Shown piece by piece: positions 9,628-16,370 of a stretch of DNA of 59,413 bases; position 1 is the stretch's first letter; the number at the start of each line of letters is the position of its first letter. Where the stretch lies: positions 1 to 59,413 of the forward strand of contig JALSQI010000008.1 of the NCBI GenBank assembly GCA_026985525.1, read 5' to 3'. The notes beneath the pieces were generated by a model that saw nothing but the letters and a program-made list of their open reading frames with translations, was not told the origin of the DNA and made no database searches. A program made the translations under genes and the position numbers. This DNA is from Archaeoglobaceae archaeon (GTDB taxonomy: Archaea > Halobacteriota > Archaeoglobi > Archaeoglobales > Archaeoglobaceae).

Positions 9628-10082
9628 ACGCCACTTTTACAGTACTCCTTGAAGTGGTTTAACCACATTGGATCAGCTGGCGAATCCTCAACGAATTTGA
9701 CGAACTTTTTGAGTTGGGTTATTGTCTCCTTATGTAGAACATGCTCCATTACACAAGCGTCCTCCTCTGCAATCTTATCTGGAACCCCAAGAGTAACTAA
9801 GAACTTTACCAAGATTTCTCTTCTCTCTCTAACGCATTCAGCAACTCTTTTACCTTCATCCGTTAGAGAAACGAAAAGTCTCTTTTCGTATCTAACAAGC
9901 CCTTTTCTTGATAGTTTTGAAAGCATCTCCGATACGCTTGCGGGTTTAACTCCAAGGTAACTTGCTATTTCTTTAACTCTCGTGAAACCTCTTCTTCTAC
10001 TTAAGTTGTATATGGCCTCTAAGTAATCTTCAGACCTTCTACTCATCTTGCTACTCGTTTTAAGCTCTTTAATTTCGTTCAT
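9609..10082 (-). CDS. DtxR-family metal-dependent transcriptional regulator
   Basis: A 157-residue regulator with a winged HTH (MSRRSEDYLEAIYNLSRRRGFTRVKEIASYLGVKPASVSEMLSKLSRKGLVRYEK) followed by the dimerisation and metal-binding half (RREILVKFLVTLGV, EEDACVMEHVLHKETITQLKKFVKFVE). Cys/Glu/His residues in EDACVMEHVLH match the metal site of DtxR/IdeR/MntR proteins. There is no SH3-like third domain within this chain; the separate FeoA gene immediately upstream encodes that fold. Its ATG overlaps the feoA stop (ATGA). The palindrome upstream of feoA is the likely operator, giving iron-controlled autoregulation. Confidence 0.9.
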   Translation of the reverse strand: MNEIKELKTSSKMSRRSEDYLEAIYNLSRRRGFTRVKEIASYLGVKPASVSEMLSKLSRKGLVRYEKRLFVSLTDEGKRVAECVRERREILVKFLVTLGVPDKIAEEDACVMEHVLHKETITQLKKFVKFVEDSPADPMWLNHFKEYCKSGVHPCLK

Positions 10083-10303
10083 TGCAATCTCTCCACCATG
10101 ACTTTTGACGCTAAACCCCTGCCTATTATCAGCTTAGTTCCGTTTATAGACACGAGTAAAGCTCCTCCAGAATTCTTTATTACTCTGACTATCTTTCCTT
10201 CGACAACGCCTAAGTCCATTAGATTTCTGTGGGCTCCAGCCCCTCCTATTATCTTTTTAACAACTCCGCACTCACCTTCTCTCAGCAAGGATAGTGGCTC
10301 CAC
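10079..10303 (-). CDS. feoA: FeoA-family protein
   Basis: A 74-residue SH3-like protein (MEPLSLLREGECGVVKKIIGGAGAHRNLMDLGVVEGKIVRVIKN) of the FeoA family, which assists the FeoB ferrous iron transporter or acts with DtxR-type regulators. The start is GTG at 10301-10303. No feoB is seen nearby, so this FeoA may serve the regulator encoded next to it, or a FeoB elsewhere. The gene starts almost exactly where transcription should start. Confidence 0.88.
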   Translation of the reverse strand: MEPLSLLREGECGVVKKIIGGAGAHRNLMDLGVVEGKIVRVIKNSGGALLVSINGTKLIIGRGLASKVMVERLQ

Positions 10304-10309
10304 GTTCAG

Positions 10310-10323
10310 TTAGGTATGCCTAA
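10310..10323. promoter_or_regulatory. DtxR-type operator palindrome
   Basis: TTAGGTATGCCTAA is a 14-bp sequence with TTAGG/CCTAA arms and a 4-bp centre, the core pattern of DtxR/IdeR iron boxes. It lies between the TATA element (10324-10333) and the feoA start codon at 10303, so a bound repressor would cover the transcription start. Confidence 0.75.
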
Positions 10324-10333
10324 ATTATATAAT
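10324..10333 (-). promoter_or_regulatory. TATA box of feoA-dtxR
   Basis: ATTATATAAT directly abuts the iron-box palindrome. Its distance to the GTG of feoA (about 25 bp from the box centre) implies a leaderless transcript. Confidence 0.6.
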
Positions 10334-10346
10334 TCTTTCGGATACC

Positions 10347-10937
10347 CTAAAATCTGGTATTAAAGCTTAAGCACACCTTAATGCCAAACAGAAGAACTAT
10401 GGCGTAAATACTAATACTCAAAGCGATTATTACGGGTATTGGTGAATTAGTTATACAGAAAATAGACGTTAGTATTATAGTTATAAATTGAATCGAAAAA
10501 ATTTCTGTTCTTTCAATTATTGGCATTATTTTTATTTTGCTAAAAGAATAAGTTAGATAAAGAGAAATAGTTACGACTGATAGTGCTACAAGACCAGTAA
10601 TTAAATCTATTAGCGGTTTGTAAGGTAGTTCAAAATTTTTGCAGATTACGTAAATTATAGCTGCGTAAAGTAAGCAATCTTTCGCATTTTTTATTTCAAA
10701 AGAGTTAGATATCGACATATACTTAATACCAAGCAGACCTACGAATAACAGTGCTAAGGAAAGGAAAATTCTAACTTTTGGATAAAAAACGTCTGAGGAT
10801 ATTAGCATACCAAAAACGGAATAGGTTATAAAGGAGCTTTTTATAGGTTCTAAGCCAGATACGAACTCCTTTGGCTTAAAGGCACAGCCTACGATTCCTA
10901 CTGCGATTAAAGCGATGTATAAAGCTAACTCTAACAT
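10347..10937 (-). CDS. Hypothetical multi-pass membrane protein
   Basis: A 196-residue hydrophobic protein with about six predicted membrane segments, including an N-terminal LALYIALIAVGIVGCAF and a final IPVIIALSISIYAIVLLFGI. Short charged loops (KNAKDC, SFSKIKI) separate the helices. I do not recognise the family and see no catalytic motif. It lies between tRNA-Arg and feoA, on the same strand as feoA, and its start is near a plain AT-rich upstream sequence. Function is unknown. Confidence 0.65.
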   Translation of the reverse strand: MLELALYIALIAVGIVGCAFKPKEFVSGLEPIKSSFITYSVFGMLISSDVFYPKVRIFLSLALLFVGLLGIKYMSISNSFEIKNAKDCLLYAAIIYVICKNFELPYKPLIDLITGLVALSVVTISLYLTYSFSKIKIMPIIERTEIFSIQFITIILTSIFCITNSPIPVIIALSISIYAIVLLFGIKVCLSFNTRF

Positions 10938-11023
10938 TGATTTGTCAGCTTACCTATGTAAGTAATAACGCTTTTGATTTTTTAACGAAATACTTTTTTG
11001 CTGTTACAAAAAGCCTACACTTA

Positions 11024-11095
11024 GCCCCGGTGGGGTAGCGGACATCCTTGGGGGCTGCGGACTCCCAGACCCGGGTTCAATTCCCGGCCGGGGCG
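11024..11095 (+). tRNA. tRNA-Arg (anticodon GCG)
   Basis: The cloverleaf closes well: acceptor GCCCCGG with CCGGGGC, D arm with G18G19 and A21, anticodon stem GGGGG/CTCCC, loop CTGCGGA with T33 before the GCG anticodon, and T arm CCGGG-TTCAATT-CCCGG. The discriminator base is G; CCA is not encoded. The variable loop is 4 nt in this fold. No intron is seen. Confidence 0.85.
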
Positions 11096-11231
11096 CATTT
11101 ACTTTTCAATTCTTTTCACTCGTTGAGCTTTTGGACTTTGATAATCTATGAGGAAATATTGTGGGGAATAGTGTAATTTACTGTGTTGGGAAAGATGAAA
11201 GATAGCCTTAAACAATTCCAATATTTATAAT

Positions 11232-11357
11232 TTAAATTTTTATGATGAATTTCTTATGATGTTTAGAGTAACGTTGCGGATAGCCATCGATTGTTACGAT
11301 TTCTCTTGGTAAGTCAAATTGAAAATCTAATTTTTCGTTTTTAACAGCTAAAACTTT
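11232..11357 (-). pseudogene. Possible gene remnant (41-codon open stretch without a start)
   Basis: On the minus strand a protein-like stretch including NEKLDFQFDLPREIVTIDGY and then PQRYSKHHKKFIIKI runs to a stop at 11232-11234, but an in-frame stop at 11358-11360 cuts it off upstream and no start codon is available. The composition looks like real coding sequence (charged and hydrophobic residues alternating, few rare residues). I cannot name the parent family. It may be the tail of a gene lost when this island was rearranged. Confidence 0.3.
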
Positions 11358-11459
11358 TTAATCTTAAACATCCAATCTGAGTTTGAAAATTCTAAACTTT
11401 TTATTAAATACTTTAAATACTAATACAAGATATGTTAAGATAGATTTGATAAGGAAGGT

Positions 11460-11469
11460 ATTTATAATT
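11460..11469 (+). promoter_or_regulatory. TATA box of the UPF0175-DUF3368 pair
   Basis: ATTTATAATT within the conserved stretch AAGGTATTTATAATT lies about 25 bp before the antitoxin ATG at 11489, implying a leaderless or very short-leader transcript. The same element recurs upstream of the second, truncated antitoxin at about 12241-12250. Confidence 0.55.
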
Positions 11470-11488
11470 TCTAAAACCATATAAGAGT

Positions 11489-11722
11489 ATGGGTAAAGTT
11501 ATTCAGATCGAAGTTCCGGACGAGATATCTGAAATGGATGTAAAAATTCTGTTAGCGGTTCAGCTTTACAAGGAAGGCAAACTAACGCTGAAGCAAGCTT
11601 CTGAATTGGCGGGATTATGTATAGAAGATTTCATGAAGGTCTTAAGCGAAAAGAAGGTAAGCGTAATAAACTGGGACGAAGAAGAACTGTTGAAGGAGAT
11701 AAAAAATGCGAATAATTTCTAA
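11489..11722 (+). CDS. UPF0175-family antitoxin
   Basis: A 77-residue protein with a short N-terminal strand (MGKVIQIEVPDE) and a helix-turn-helix-like centre (LYKEGKLTLKQASELAGLCIEDFMKVLSEKKV), characteristic of UPF0175 proteins. These are found as antitoxins or partners of PIN-domain DUF3368 toxins and probably bind both DNA and the toxin. The stop overlaps the start of the toxin gene by 17 bases, so the pair is translationally coupled. Autoregulation at the upstream TATA region is likely by analogy. Confidence 0.82.
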   Translation: MGKVIQIEVPDEISEMDVKILLAVQLYKEGKLTLKQASELAGLCIEDFMKVLSEKKVSVINWDEEELLKEIKNANNF

Positions 11723-12176
11723 CACATCACCTTTAATCGTTCTCAAGAAATCCGGAGCGATCTTTATACTCGAAGAGTTGTTTGATGAAGTTCTAATTCC
11801 GAAAAGTGTTCAAAAAGAGTTGTTCGCAAAGGAGAGAGAATTTTTCTCTTCGTTGAAAATTTTAAAGGTTGACAAACCCAAGAACGCTAACTTGGTTAAA
11901 GCTCTGCGCTTGATCGTTGACGAGGGGGAGGCCGAAGCGATTGCGTTGTCTATGGAGCTCGAACTACCCTTACTAATCGACGATCTTAAAGGAAGGAAGT
12001 TGGCTGAAAAATTAGGTTTAAGATTCATCGGATCGCTTGGACTGCTGAAAGTTGCAAAGGAGAAGGGTATAATTAAAGAAGTAAAACCGTTCGTTAAGAA
12101 GTTCATTGGGGAGGGATACTACTTGGACGAAAAACTGATCAGACAATTTTTAGAAAGTATAGGCGAAAAGTGGTAA
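11706..12176 (+). CDS. DUF3368 PIN-domain toxin (VapC-like)
   Basis: A 156-residue PIN-like nuclease of the DUF3368 family. Conserved positions: SNTSPLI at 5-11, the acidic motif DEGEAEAIALS (72-82) and LLIDDLKGRKLAEKLG (89-104). The first PIN aspartate is Asn6 here, a substitution also common in this family; E75/E77 and D92/D93 remain. It would cleave RNA when free of the antitoxin encoded just upstream. The pair stands beside a second, truncated antitoxin copy and an IS relic, typical of mobile toxin-antitoxin loci. Confidence 0.82.
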   Translation: MRIISNTSPLIVLKKSGAIFILEELFDEVLIPKSVQKELFAKEREFFSSLKILKVDKPKNANLVKALRLIVDEGEAEAIALSMELELPLLIDDLKGRKLAEKLGLRFIGSLGLLKVAKEKGIIKEVKPFVKKFIGEGYYLDEKLIRQFLESIGEKW

Positions 12177-12240
12177 CATTACTGGCTCAATCGAAGATTC
12201 ACGGGCTAAAGTTTGAGAAATATCTAGCTTGAAGAGAAGG

Positions 12241-12250
12241 TATTTATAAT
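12241..12250 (+). promoter_or_regulatory. Duplicate TATA element before the second antitoxin start
   Basis: The stretch AAGGTATTTATAATTCC followed by AAAACCATTA at about 12238-12262 closely matches the promoter before the intact antitoxin (about 11455-11481). This points to duplication of the locus, or to related toxin-antitoxin modules placed in tandem. Confidence 0.5.
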
Positions 12251-12269
12251 TCCAAAACCATTAGCTATT

Positions 12270-12362
12270 ATGGCTAAGGTAATTCAGATTGAAGTTCCAG
12301 ACTGGGTGGATGAGGAGAAACTAAAAGTAGAAATATTACAAATGTTGATAATGTCACAGTAA
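12270..12362 (+). pseudogene. Second antitoxin N-terminus, cut by the IS element
   Basis: A 30-codon frame opens with MAKVIQIEVPDWVDEEKLKV, very close to the start of the intact UPF0175 antitoxin (MGKVIQIEVPDE). Homology stops at about codon 27, where the left end of the IS1-like element begins (12350), and the frame terminates at 12360-12362 inside it. The rest of the antitoxin and any partner toxin are missing to the right of the element, so the module is broken. Confidence 0.6.
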
Positions 12363-13100
12363 CGTTTATATTCAATTGATTAGATAAACAAGTAATGATC
12401 TGTCCTCATTGCAAGTCGATGGAAACTGTGAAGATGGGTTATTATTATACTAAATCTGGGGAGAGAAGGCAGAGGTATAAATGCAAGGGTTGTGGGAGGA
12501 CATTTGTTTTGAATCCGATAAAGCCGAGGAACTATCCTGAGGAATTCAAGGAGATGGTAGTTAGGGCTGTTGTGAAGGAAGGGGTAGGAGTTAGGCAAGC
12601 GAGCAGGATTTTCAAACTTTCTCCAAATACAGTAACAGCTTGGGTTAGAGAATTTTCAAAAAAAATGATTTGAGGAATGATATCGAAGTAGATATGCCTA
12701 TCATTGAATTGGATGAAATGTAGACTTTTGTTGGAAGTAGAGAGAATGAAGTATGGATTTAGTTAGCATTAGAAGTCAATTCTCGCAAAGTTATATCGTA
12801 TGCAGTAGGAGATCGTTCTGTTGACACGTTTAAGAAATTATGGAATGGAATTAGTGATAAAATCAAAAGTAAAGCCATATTTACACTGATCGCTGGGATG
12901 CTTACAACTTAATCCCATACAAGCAAAGAATCGTAAGAAGGGTAGGAACTAACCATATTGAACGATTATTCCTAACCCTAAGAAACGATAACCCAAGATT
13001 CGCAAGAAAAACCATCAGATTCTCTAAATCCTTAAAAATGCTCGAAAATCAATCAAACTCTGGATCTATTACCATAATCTATCAACATTATAGTGACATT
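12350..13100 (+). mobile_element. Decayed IS1-family insertion sequence (about 751 bp)
   Basis: The ends carry imperfect inverted repeats: AATGTCACAGTAACG at 12350 on the left and, read from the right end (13100) inward, AATGTCACTATAATG. The length of about 750 bp, an InsA-like zinc-finger/HTH ORF, a slippery A-run, and an InsB-like DDE region in the next frame are all IS1-family traits. No clear target-site duplication is visible (left flank ATGTTGAT, right flank ACCCTAAA). The element interrupts a second UPF0175-type antitoxin gene. Confidence 0.75.
12395..13093 (+). pseudogene. Degraded IS1-family transposase
   Basis: ORF A (12395-12673, 92 codons) has a CPHCKS...CKGCGRTF zinc finger and an HTH (VGVRQASRIFKLSPNTVTAW). 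A run of eight A at 12658-12665 lets a -1 slip join it to ORF B, which continues RNDIEVDMPIIELDEM and holds the DDE residues: D in ELDEM, D in TDRWDAY, E in NHIERLFL, then ARKTIRFSKS. ORF B is broken by TAG at 12721-12723 and 12760-12762 (both where family members have Trp) and by single-base losses near 12885-12892 and 13047-13053. It cannot make active transposase. Confidence 0.75.
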
Positions 13101-13182
13101 ACCCTAAATCCTTTATTATGTTTTCCCTCTCCACCCTTTTCAGGTCTGCACTGCATTTTCCAACGTTTTGTATAGTTCCCTC

Positions 13183-14412
13183 TTAAGATAACTTAAAAGC
13201 TCCCTCACTAAACATAACTTTGCCACAAAAAGTGCTGTCTATTTGAACAGGCTTAGTTTGGCATTCGAGTTTTTTTAGCACGTCGTAAACGTTTCCGTAT
13301 AGCATGACTTTTACAGGTTTATCTTTGTAAATAGCGTTGCTACACTCTACGCTAAAATCTCCGCTGACGGGATTGGCTGTGTGAGCTCCAGTAAGACTAT
13401 GAACGTATAGCCCCTCTACGTCACCAATTTTAGCTTTTAAAACTACGTTTGAAGGTGCAATCATCGGATAAGAAGTAATTTCTCTTCTAACGGCATTTCC
13501 TGCTTTTTCATTAGTAATTCTGGAAAACCTCCAGTCTGAAAGGAAAGATTTAACTCCCTCTGAATACAGTACTTTTTTATTAGAACTAAATCCTTCATCA
13601 TCAAAAGGTCTTGAGCACAATCCCCAATCGATTAGAGGATCATCTATAAGCTCGAAATTCCAGTCCAGATCAATTTCCAACTTTAGTGGACTTCTACCTT
13701 TAACTACGTTTTCAACTGAAAAAGCAGGGTAAAGTGCGTAATTCAAAAGCTGGTTAAATGCTATTGGTGATAGAACGACAGCTACTTCTCCGGAAACTTC
13801 CTTTACTGGCGCTTTTGCAAGCTCCTCAGCTTCTTTAACCATTTCTTCAATCTCGTCTAAGACATCCAGCTTTCTGCTCTGGTAGTAATTGTAAGCACTA
13901 CCAGTTTTTTCTTCACTTCTCACAACTTCTACAAAAGCGAAAATTGTCGTTTCTTCGTACTCTTCTGAAACGTGTGGGTTTTCTATCTTAGTTAAAGTTC
14001 TCTCAACTTCAACTGTAGCAGTTGAAATTACACCTTTCCTCAAGCTCTCTATAATCGACTCTCCTATGCTTTTCAAGTTCATTTCGTTGAAGTCTTCTAT
14101 TTTTTTGTCGTAAATCTTAGGAAACTCAAATTTATTGCATTCGGGAAAACGATCTAATTTTTCACCTGAGATTTTAGTTAGTTCCAATGCCAGTTTTTCC
14201 AACTTTTCAAACTCGTAGCTTCCAGCCGCAAAACCTACTTTTCCGTTTTGAATTACTCTTACAGCTCTGCCTTTTTCCACTCCGTAGCTTATACTCTTTA
14301 TCTTGCTTTTTTCTATGGATAGATACCATTTTTCTTCTATTCTTTCAAATTTTTCAATTTCGTTTTCGTTTATCGTGTTTTTCAAATTTTTCAATTTTTT
14401 CATGTTTTTCAA
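13183..14412 (-). CDS. tldE: TldE/PmbA-family protein
   Basis: A 409-residue partner of TldD. In bacteria TldD/TldE form a heterodimeric protease in which TldE lacks the metal site but shapes the cavity; archaeal pairs probably degrade unfolded peptides or mature small peptides. Family landmarks: GRAVRVIQNGKVGFAAGS (about 48-65), LSPIAFNQLLNYALYPAFSVENVVKGRSPL, the PFDDEG segment, NAVRREITSYP and THT/AHTANPVSGDFSVECSNA near the C-terminus. The N-terminus (MKNMKKLKNLKNTINENEIEK) is low-complexity. It follows tldD with no gap; the TTG at 14410-14412 is used because GGTGGGGGG lies at the right distance. Confidence 0.88.
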   Translation of the reverse strand: MKNMKKLKNLKNTINENEIEKFERIEEKWYLSIEKSKIKSISYGVEKGRAVRVIQNGKVGFAAGSYEFEKLEKLALELTKISGEKLDRFPECNKFEFPKIYDKKIEDFNEMNLKSIGESIIESLRKGVISTATVEVERTLTKIENPHVSEEYEETTIFAFVEVVRSEEKTGSAYNYYQSRKLDVLDEIEEMVKEAEELAKAPVKEVSGEVAVVLSPIAFNQLLNYALYPAFSVENVVKGRSPLKLEIDLDWNFELIDDPLIDWGLCSRPFDDEGFSSNKKVLYSEGVKSFLSDWRFSRITNEKAGNAVRREITSYPMIAPSNVVLKAKIGDVEGLYVHSLTGAHTANPVSGDFSVECSNAIYKDKPVKVMLYGNVYDVLKKLECQTKPVQIDSTFCGKVMFSEGAFKLS

Positions 14413-15708
14413 TCAAGCTCCCCCCACCTTAGCTTTCACGAGAGAATGTGGCGCTCCATCACTTACGGGGACTAACTGCCCAGCTTTTCCACAAAATCCC
14501 GGATTAAATTTGAGATCTCTACCAAGTTTTATCTCTTTTAAAATTTCGAGAGTATTTCCAGAAAGTGAGACATCCCTTATCGGATATTTTATTTCTCCTT
14601 TTTCTATGACGTAACCATACTGAGCGTTAAACTGGAAATAACCAGTAGCTGGGTTAGTTTCTCCACCTCTCGTACCTAACAGGTAAACGCCATTTCTTGT
14701 TTCTTCTAAAAGTTCCTCGAATGTATAATCTCCGTTATCTATGTACGTATTGCTCATTCTTACTATTGGCTCCATAGTAGCCTGAGCTCTACCATTTCCA
14801 GCTTTTCCACCAAGCTTTGCAGCCGTTTCTCTTGAGTGCAAGTAATTTATTAAAACGCCATCTCTTATCAGAGCTTTTCTCTCAGCCTTAACACCTTCAT
14901 CATCAAAAGGATAGAATCCAAACTCCTTTATCGTTGGATCGTCGAAAACGTTTACGTTTTCTCCAGCTAATTTTTTGCCAATCAGTCCAGAAAGGACGCT
15001 TGCACCTTGTAAAACGTGGTCAGCTTCAACAGCATGACCAAAAGCTTCGTGTATGAAGACTCCGGCTAACTCGGAGTCCATCAAAACGTCCATCTTTCCA
15101 GATGGCGGTAACTTTGCTTTCAACAACTCTTTCAAAACACTAACGACTTCTTCTGCACACTCAAAAGCTCCATCTACACACTCGTAACCAGCTGGCTTCA
15201 TAATCCTCTTGGAGTAAAACTGAAGAACCTCGTCCTTAGCTACTGCTTGAATTATTACTCCTGTTCTCGGAACAGTATAGCTGACTTCACATCCGCATGA
15301 ATCTCTGTACTCGACTTTTTTCGTGTTCTCCATGTAAACTACCTTAGTACTAACGATTTTGTCAAAACTTTTTAAAACATTCTCCACTTCTCTGAGGAAA
15401 TTTACCTTTTCCTCTATGCTAACGTACTCAAAGTCGATTTTTGGCTTCAACTCGTACTTACCCCTATAATTCAAACTGACTATTTCTGAATCGTGACTAT
15501 CGCAAGCGTTTCTTTCGGCAATTTCAAAACCCTCTTTTTCATCAAACTCTCCATGACAGTAACCCCAAAATCCGTTTTTTAGAACTCTAAACGCTTTGCT
15601 TTTAAAGAATTCGTATTTTGGCTTTTCAACAACGCCATTTTCCAGATTTATCGTTAGGCTTTTACTTTCAACGATTCTAACGTCTCTGAAATTTCTGATT
15701 GAATCCAT
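14413..15708 (-). CDS. tldD: TldD metalloprotease
   Basis: A 431-residue zinc protease subunit. The catalytic motif HEAFGH (H220, E221, H225) with downstream EAD is intact, followed by the family segment GVYLLGTRGGETNPATGYFQFNAQYGYVIEKGEI and the final GxCGKAGQxVPVSDGAPH. It works with TldE, encoded immediately downstream, in intracellular peptide degradation. The gene starts divergently from hisH, with the two start regions overlapping in the longest reading of hisH; only the later GTG start for hisH avoids this. Confidence 0.92.
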   Translation of the reverse strand: MDSIRNFRDVRIVESKSLTINLENGVVEKPKYEFFKSKAFRVLKNGFWGYCHGEFDEKEGFEIAERNACDSHDSEIVSLNYRGKYELKPKIDFEYVSIEEKVNFLREVENVLKSFDKIVSTKVVYMENTKKVEYRDSCGCEVSYTVPRTGVIIQAVAKDEVLQFYSKRIMKPAGYECVDGAFECAEEVVSVLKELLKAKLPPSGKMDVLMDSELAGVFIHEAFGHAVEADHVLQGASVLSGLIGKKLAGENVNVFDDPTIKEFGFYPFDDEGVKAERKALIRDGVLINYLHSRETAAKLGGKAGNGRAQATMEPIVRMSNTYIDNGDYTFEELLEETRNGVYLLGTRGGETNPATGYFQFNAQYGYVIEKGEIKYPIRDVSLSGNTLEILKEIKLGRDLKFNPGFCGKAGQLVPVSDGAPHSLVKAKVGGA

Positions 15709-15767
15709 GCTTCTACCTCGGTTATCAGAATAAAAACTTTCTTAAGCTAAACGTCTTCTTAGGCTAT

Positions 15768-16352
15768 GTGATAGCCATAATATACTACGGAGTGGGAAAC
15801 ATAAGGAGTATTCAAAAAGCAGTAGAGTATGTAGGAGGTAAGGCTGAGGTAACTTCTGACCCCAAGAAAATTGAAAATGCCGATGCCATAATTTTACCCG
15901 GAGTTGGGGCTTTTTATCCAGCTATGAAAGAACTTGAGCCTTTTAAAGACTTAATTCTGAACGCAGAAGTTCCGGTAATGGGAATATGTTTGGGTATGCA
16001 ACTTTTTGCTACAGAAAGCGAGGAAGGTGGTTTGCACAGAGGACTAAACGTAATCCCCGGAAGAGTTGTAAAGTTTCCGGAAAGCGTTGGAAAAATTCCT
16101 CACATGGGTTGGAATCAGATTAGACTTAAAAAGAAACACTACCTCTTAGATGGGCTTGATGGAGAATACGTTTACTTCGTTCACTCTTACCACTTCGTAA
16201 CAGACGAAAAGTATGTTCTAACGACTACCGACTACGGAATAGAATTTGTGTCTTCCATAATTAAAGATAACTACGTTGGATTTCAATTTCACCCTGAAAA
16301 AAGTGGTAAAGTAGGTCTTGAAATACTTAGGAGGTTTGTCGAGGAACTTTGA
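15768..16352 (+). CDS. hisH: Imidazole glycerol phosphate synthase, glutaminase subunit HisH
   Basis: A class I glutamine amidotransferase of about 194 residues that supplies ammonia to HisF in histidine biosynthesis. The nucleophile is in GICLGMQLF (about C74), and the His/Glu pair is in FQFHPEKSG near the C-terminus. The N-terminal IIYYGVGNIRSIQKAVEYVGG is diagnostic. The GTG at 15768 is chosen because family members begin only two or three residues before IIYYG; an upstream ATG at 15699 would run into the tldD start. No other his gene is in the window. Confidence 0.93.
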   Translation: MIAIIYYGVGNIRSIQKAVEYVGGKAEVTSDPKKIENADAIILPGVGAFYPAMKELEPFKDLILNAEVPVMGICLGMQLFATESEEGGLHRGLNVIPGRVVKFPESVGKIPHMGWNQIRLKKKHYLLDGLDGEYVYFVHSYHFVTDEKYVLTTTDYGIEFVSSIIKDNYVGFQFHPEKSGKVGLEILRRFVEEL

Positions 16353-16370
16353 TAAAACGGATAAAACGGA

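Larger units (their letters stand above)
11096..11488. other. AT-rich gap between tRNA-Arg and the toxin-antitoxin island
   Basis: This 393-bp stretch holds no complete gene. It contains a possible gene remnant on the minus strand (11232-11357) and, at its right end, the TATA-bearing promoter of the antitoxin gene. Together with the tRNA on one side and the decayed IS on the other, it looks like an integration-prone region. Confidence 0.6.

Noticed and set aside
11256-11315. Short + strand ORF starting ATGATGTTTAGAGTAACG
   Set aside because: It has only about 18 codons with no ribosome-binding site and lies antisense to the more protein-like remnant.
12721-12762. Two in-frame TAG codons in the transposase as possible pyrrolysine codons
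   Set aside because: Both replace Trp (TGG to TAG) in an element with other frameshifts, and no pyl genes or other TAG readthrough are seen. Simple decay explains them.
13101-13182. Target-site duplication of the IS1-like element
   Set aside because: The 8-10 bases on the left (ATGTTGAT) and right (ACCCTAAA) do not match; duplication either decayed or was lost by deletion.
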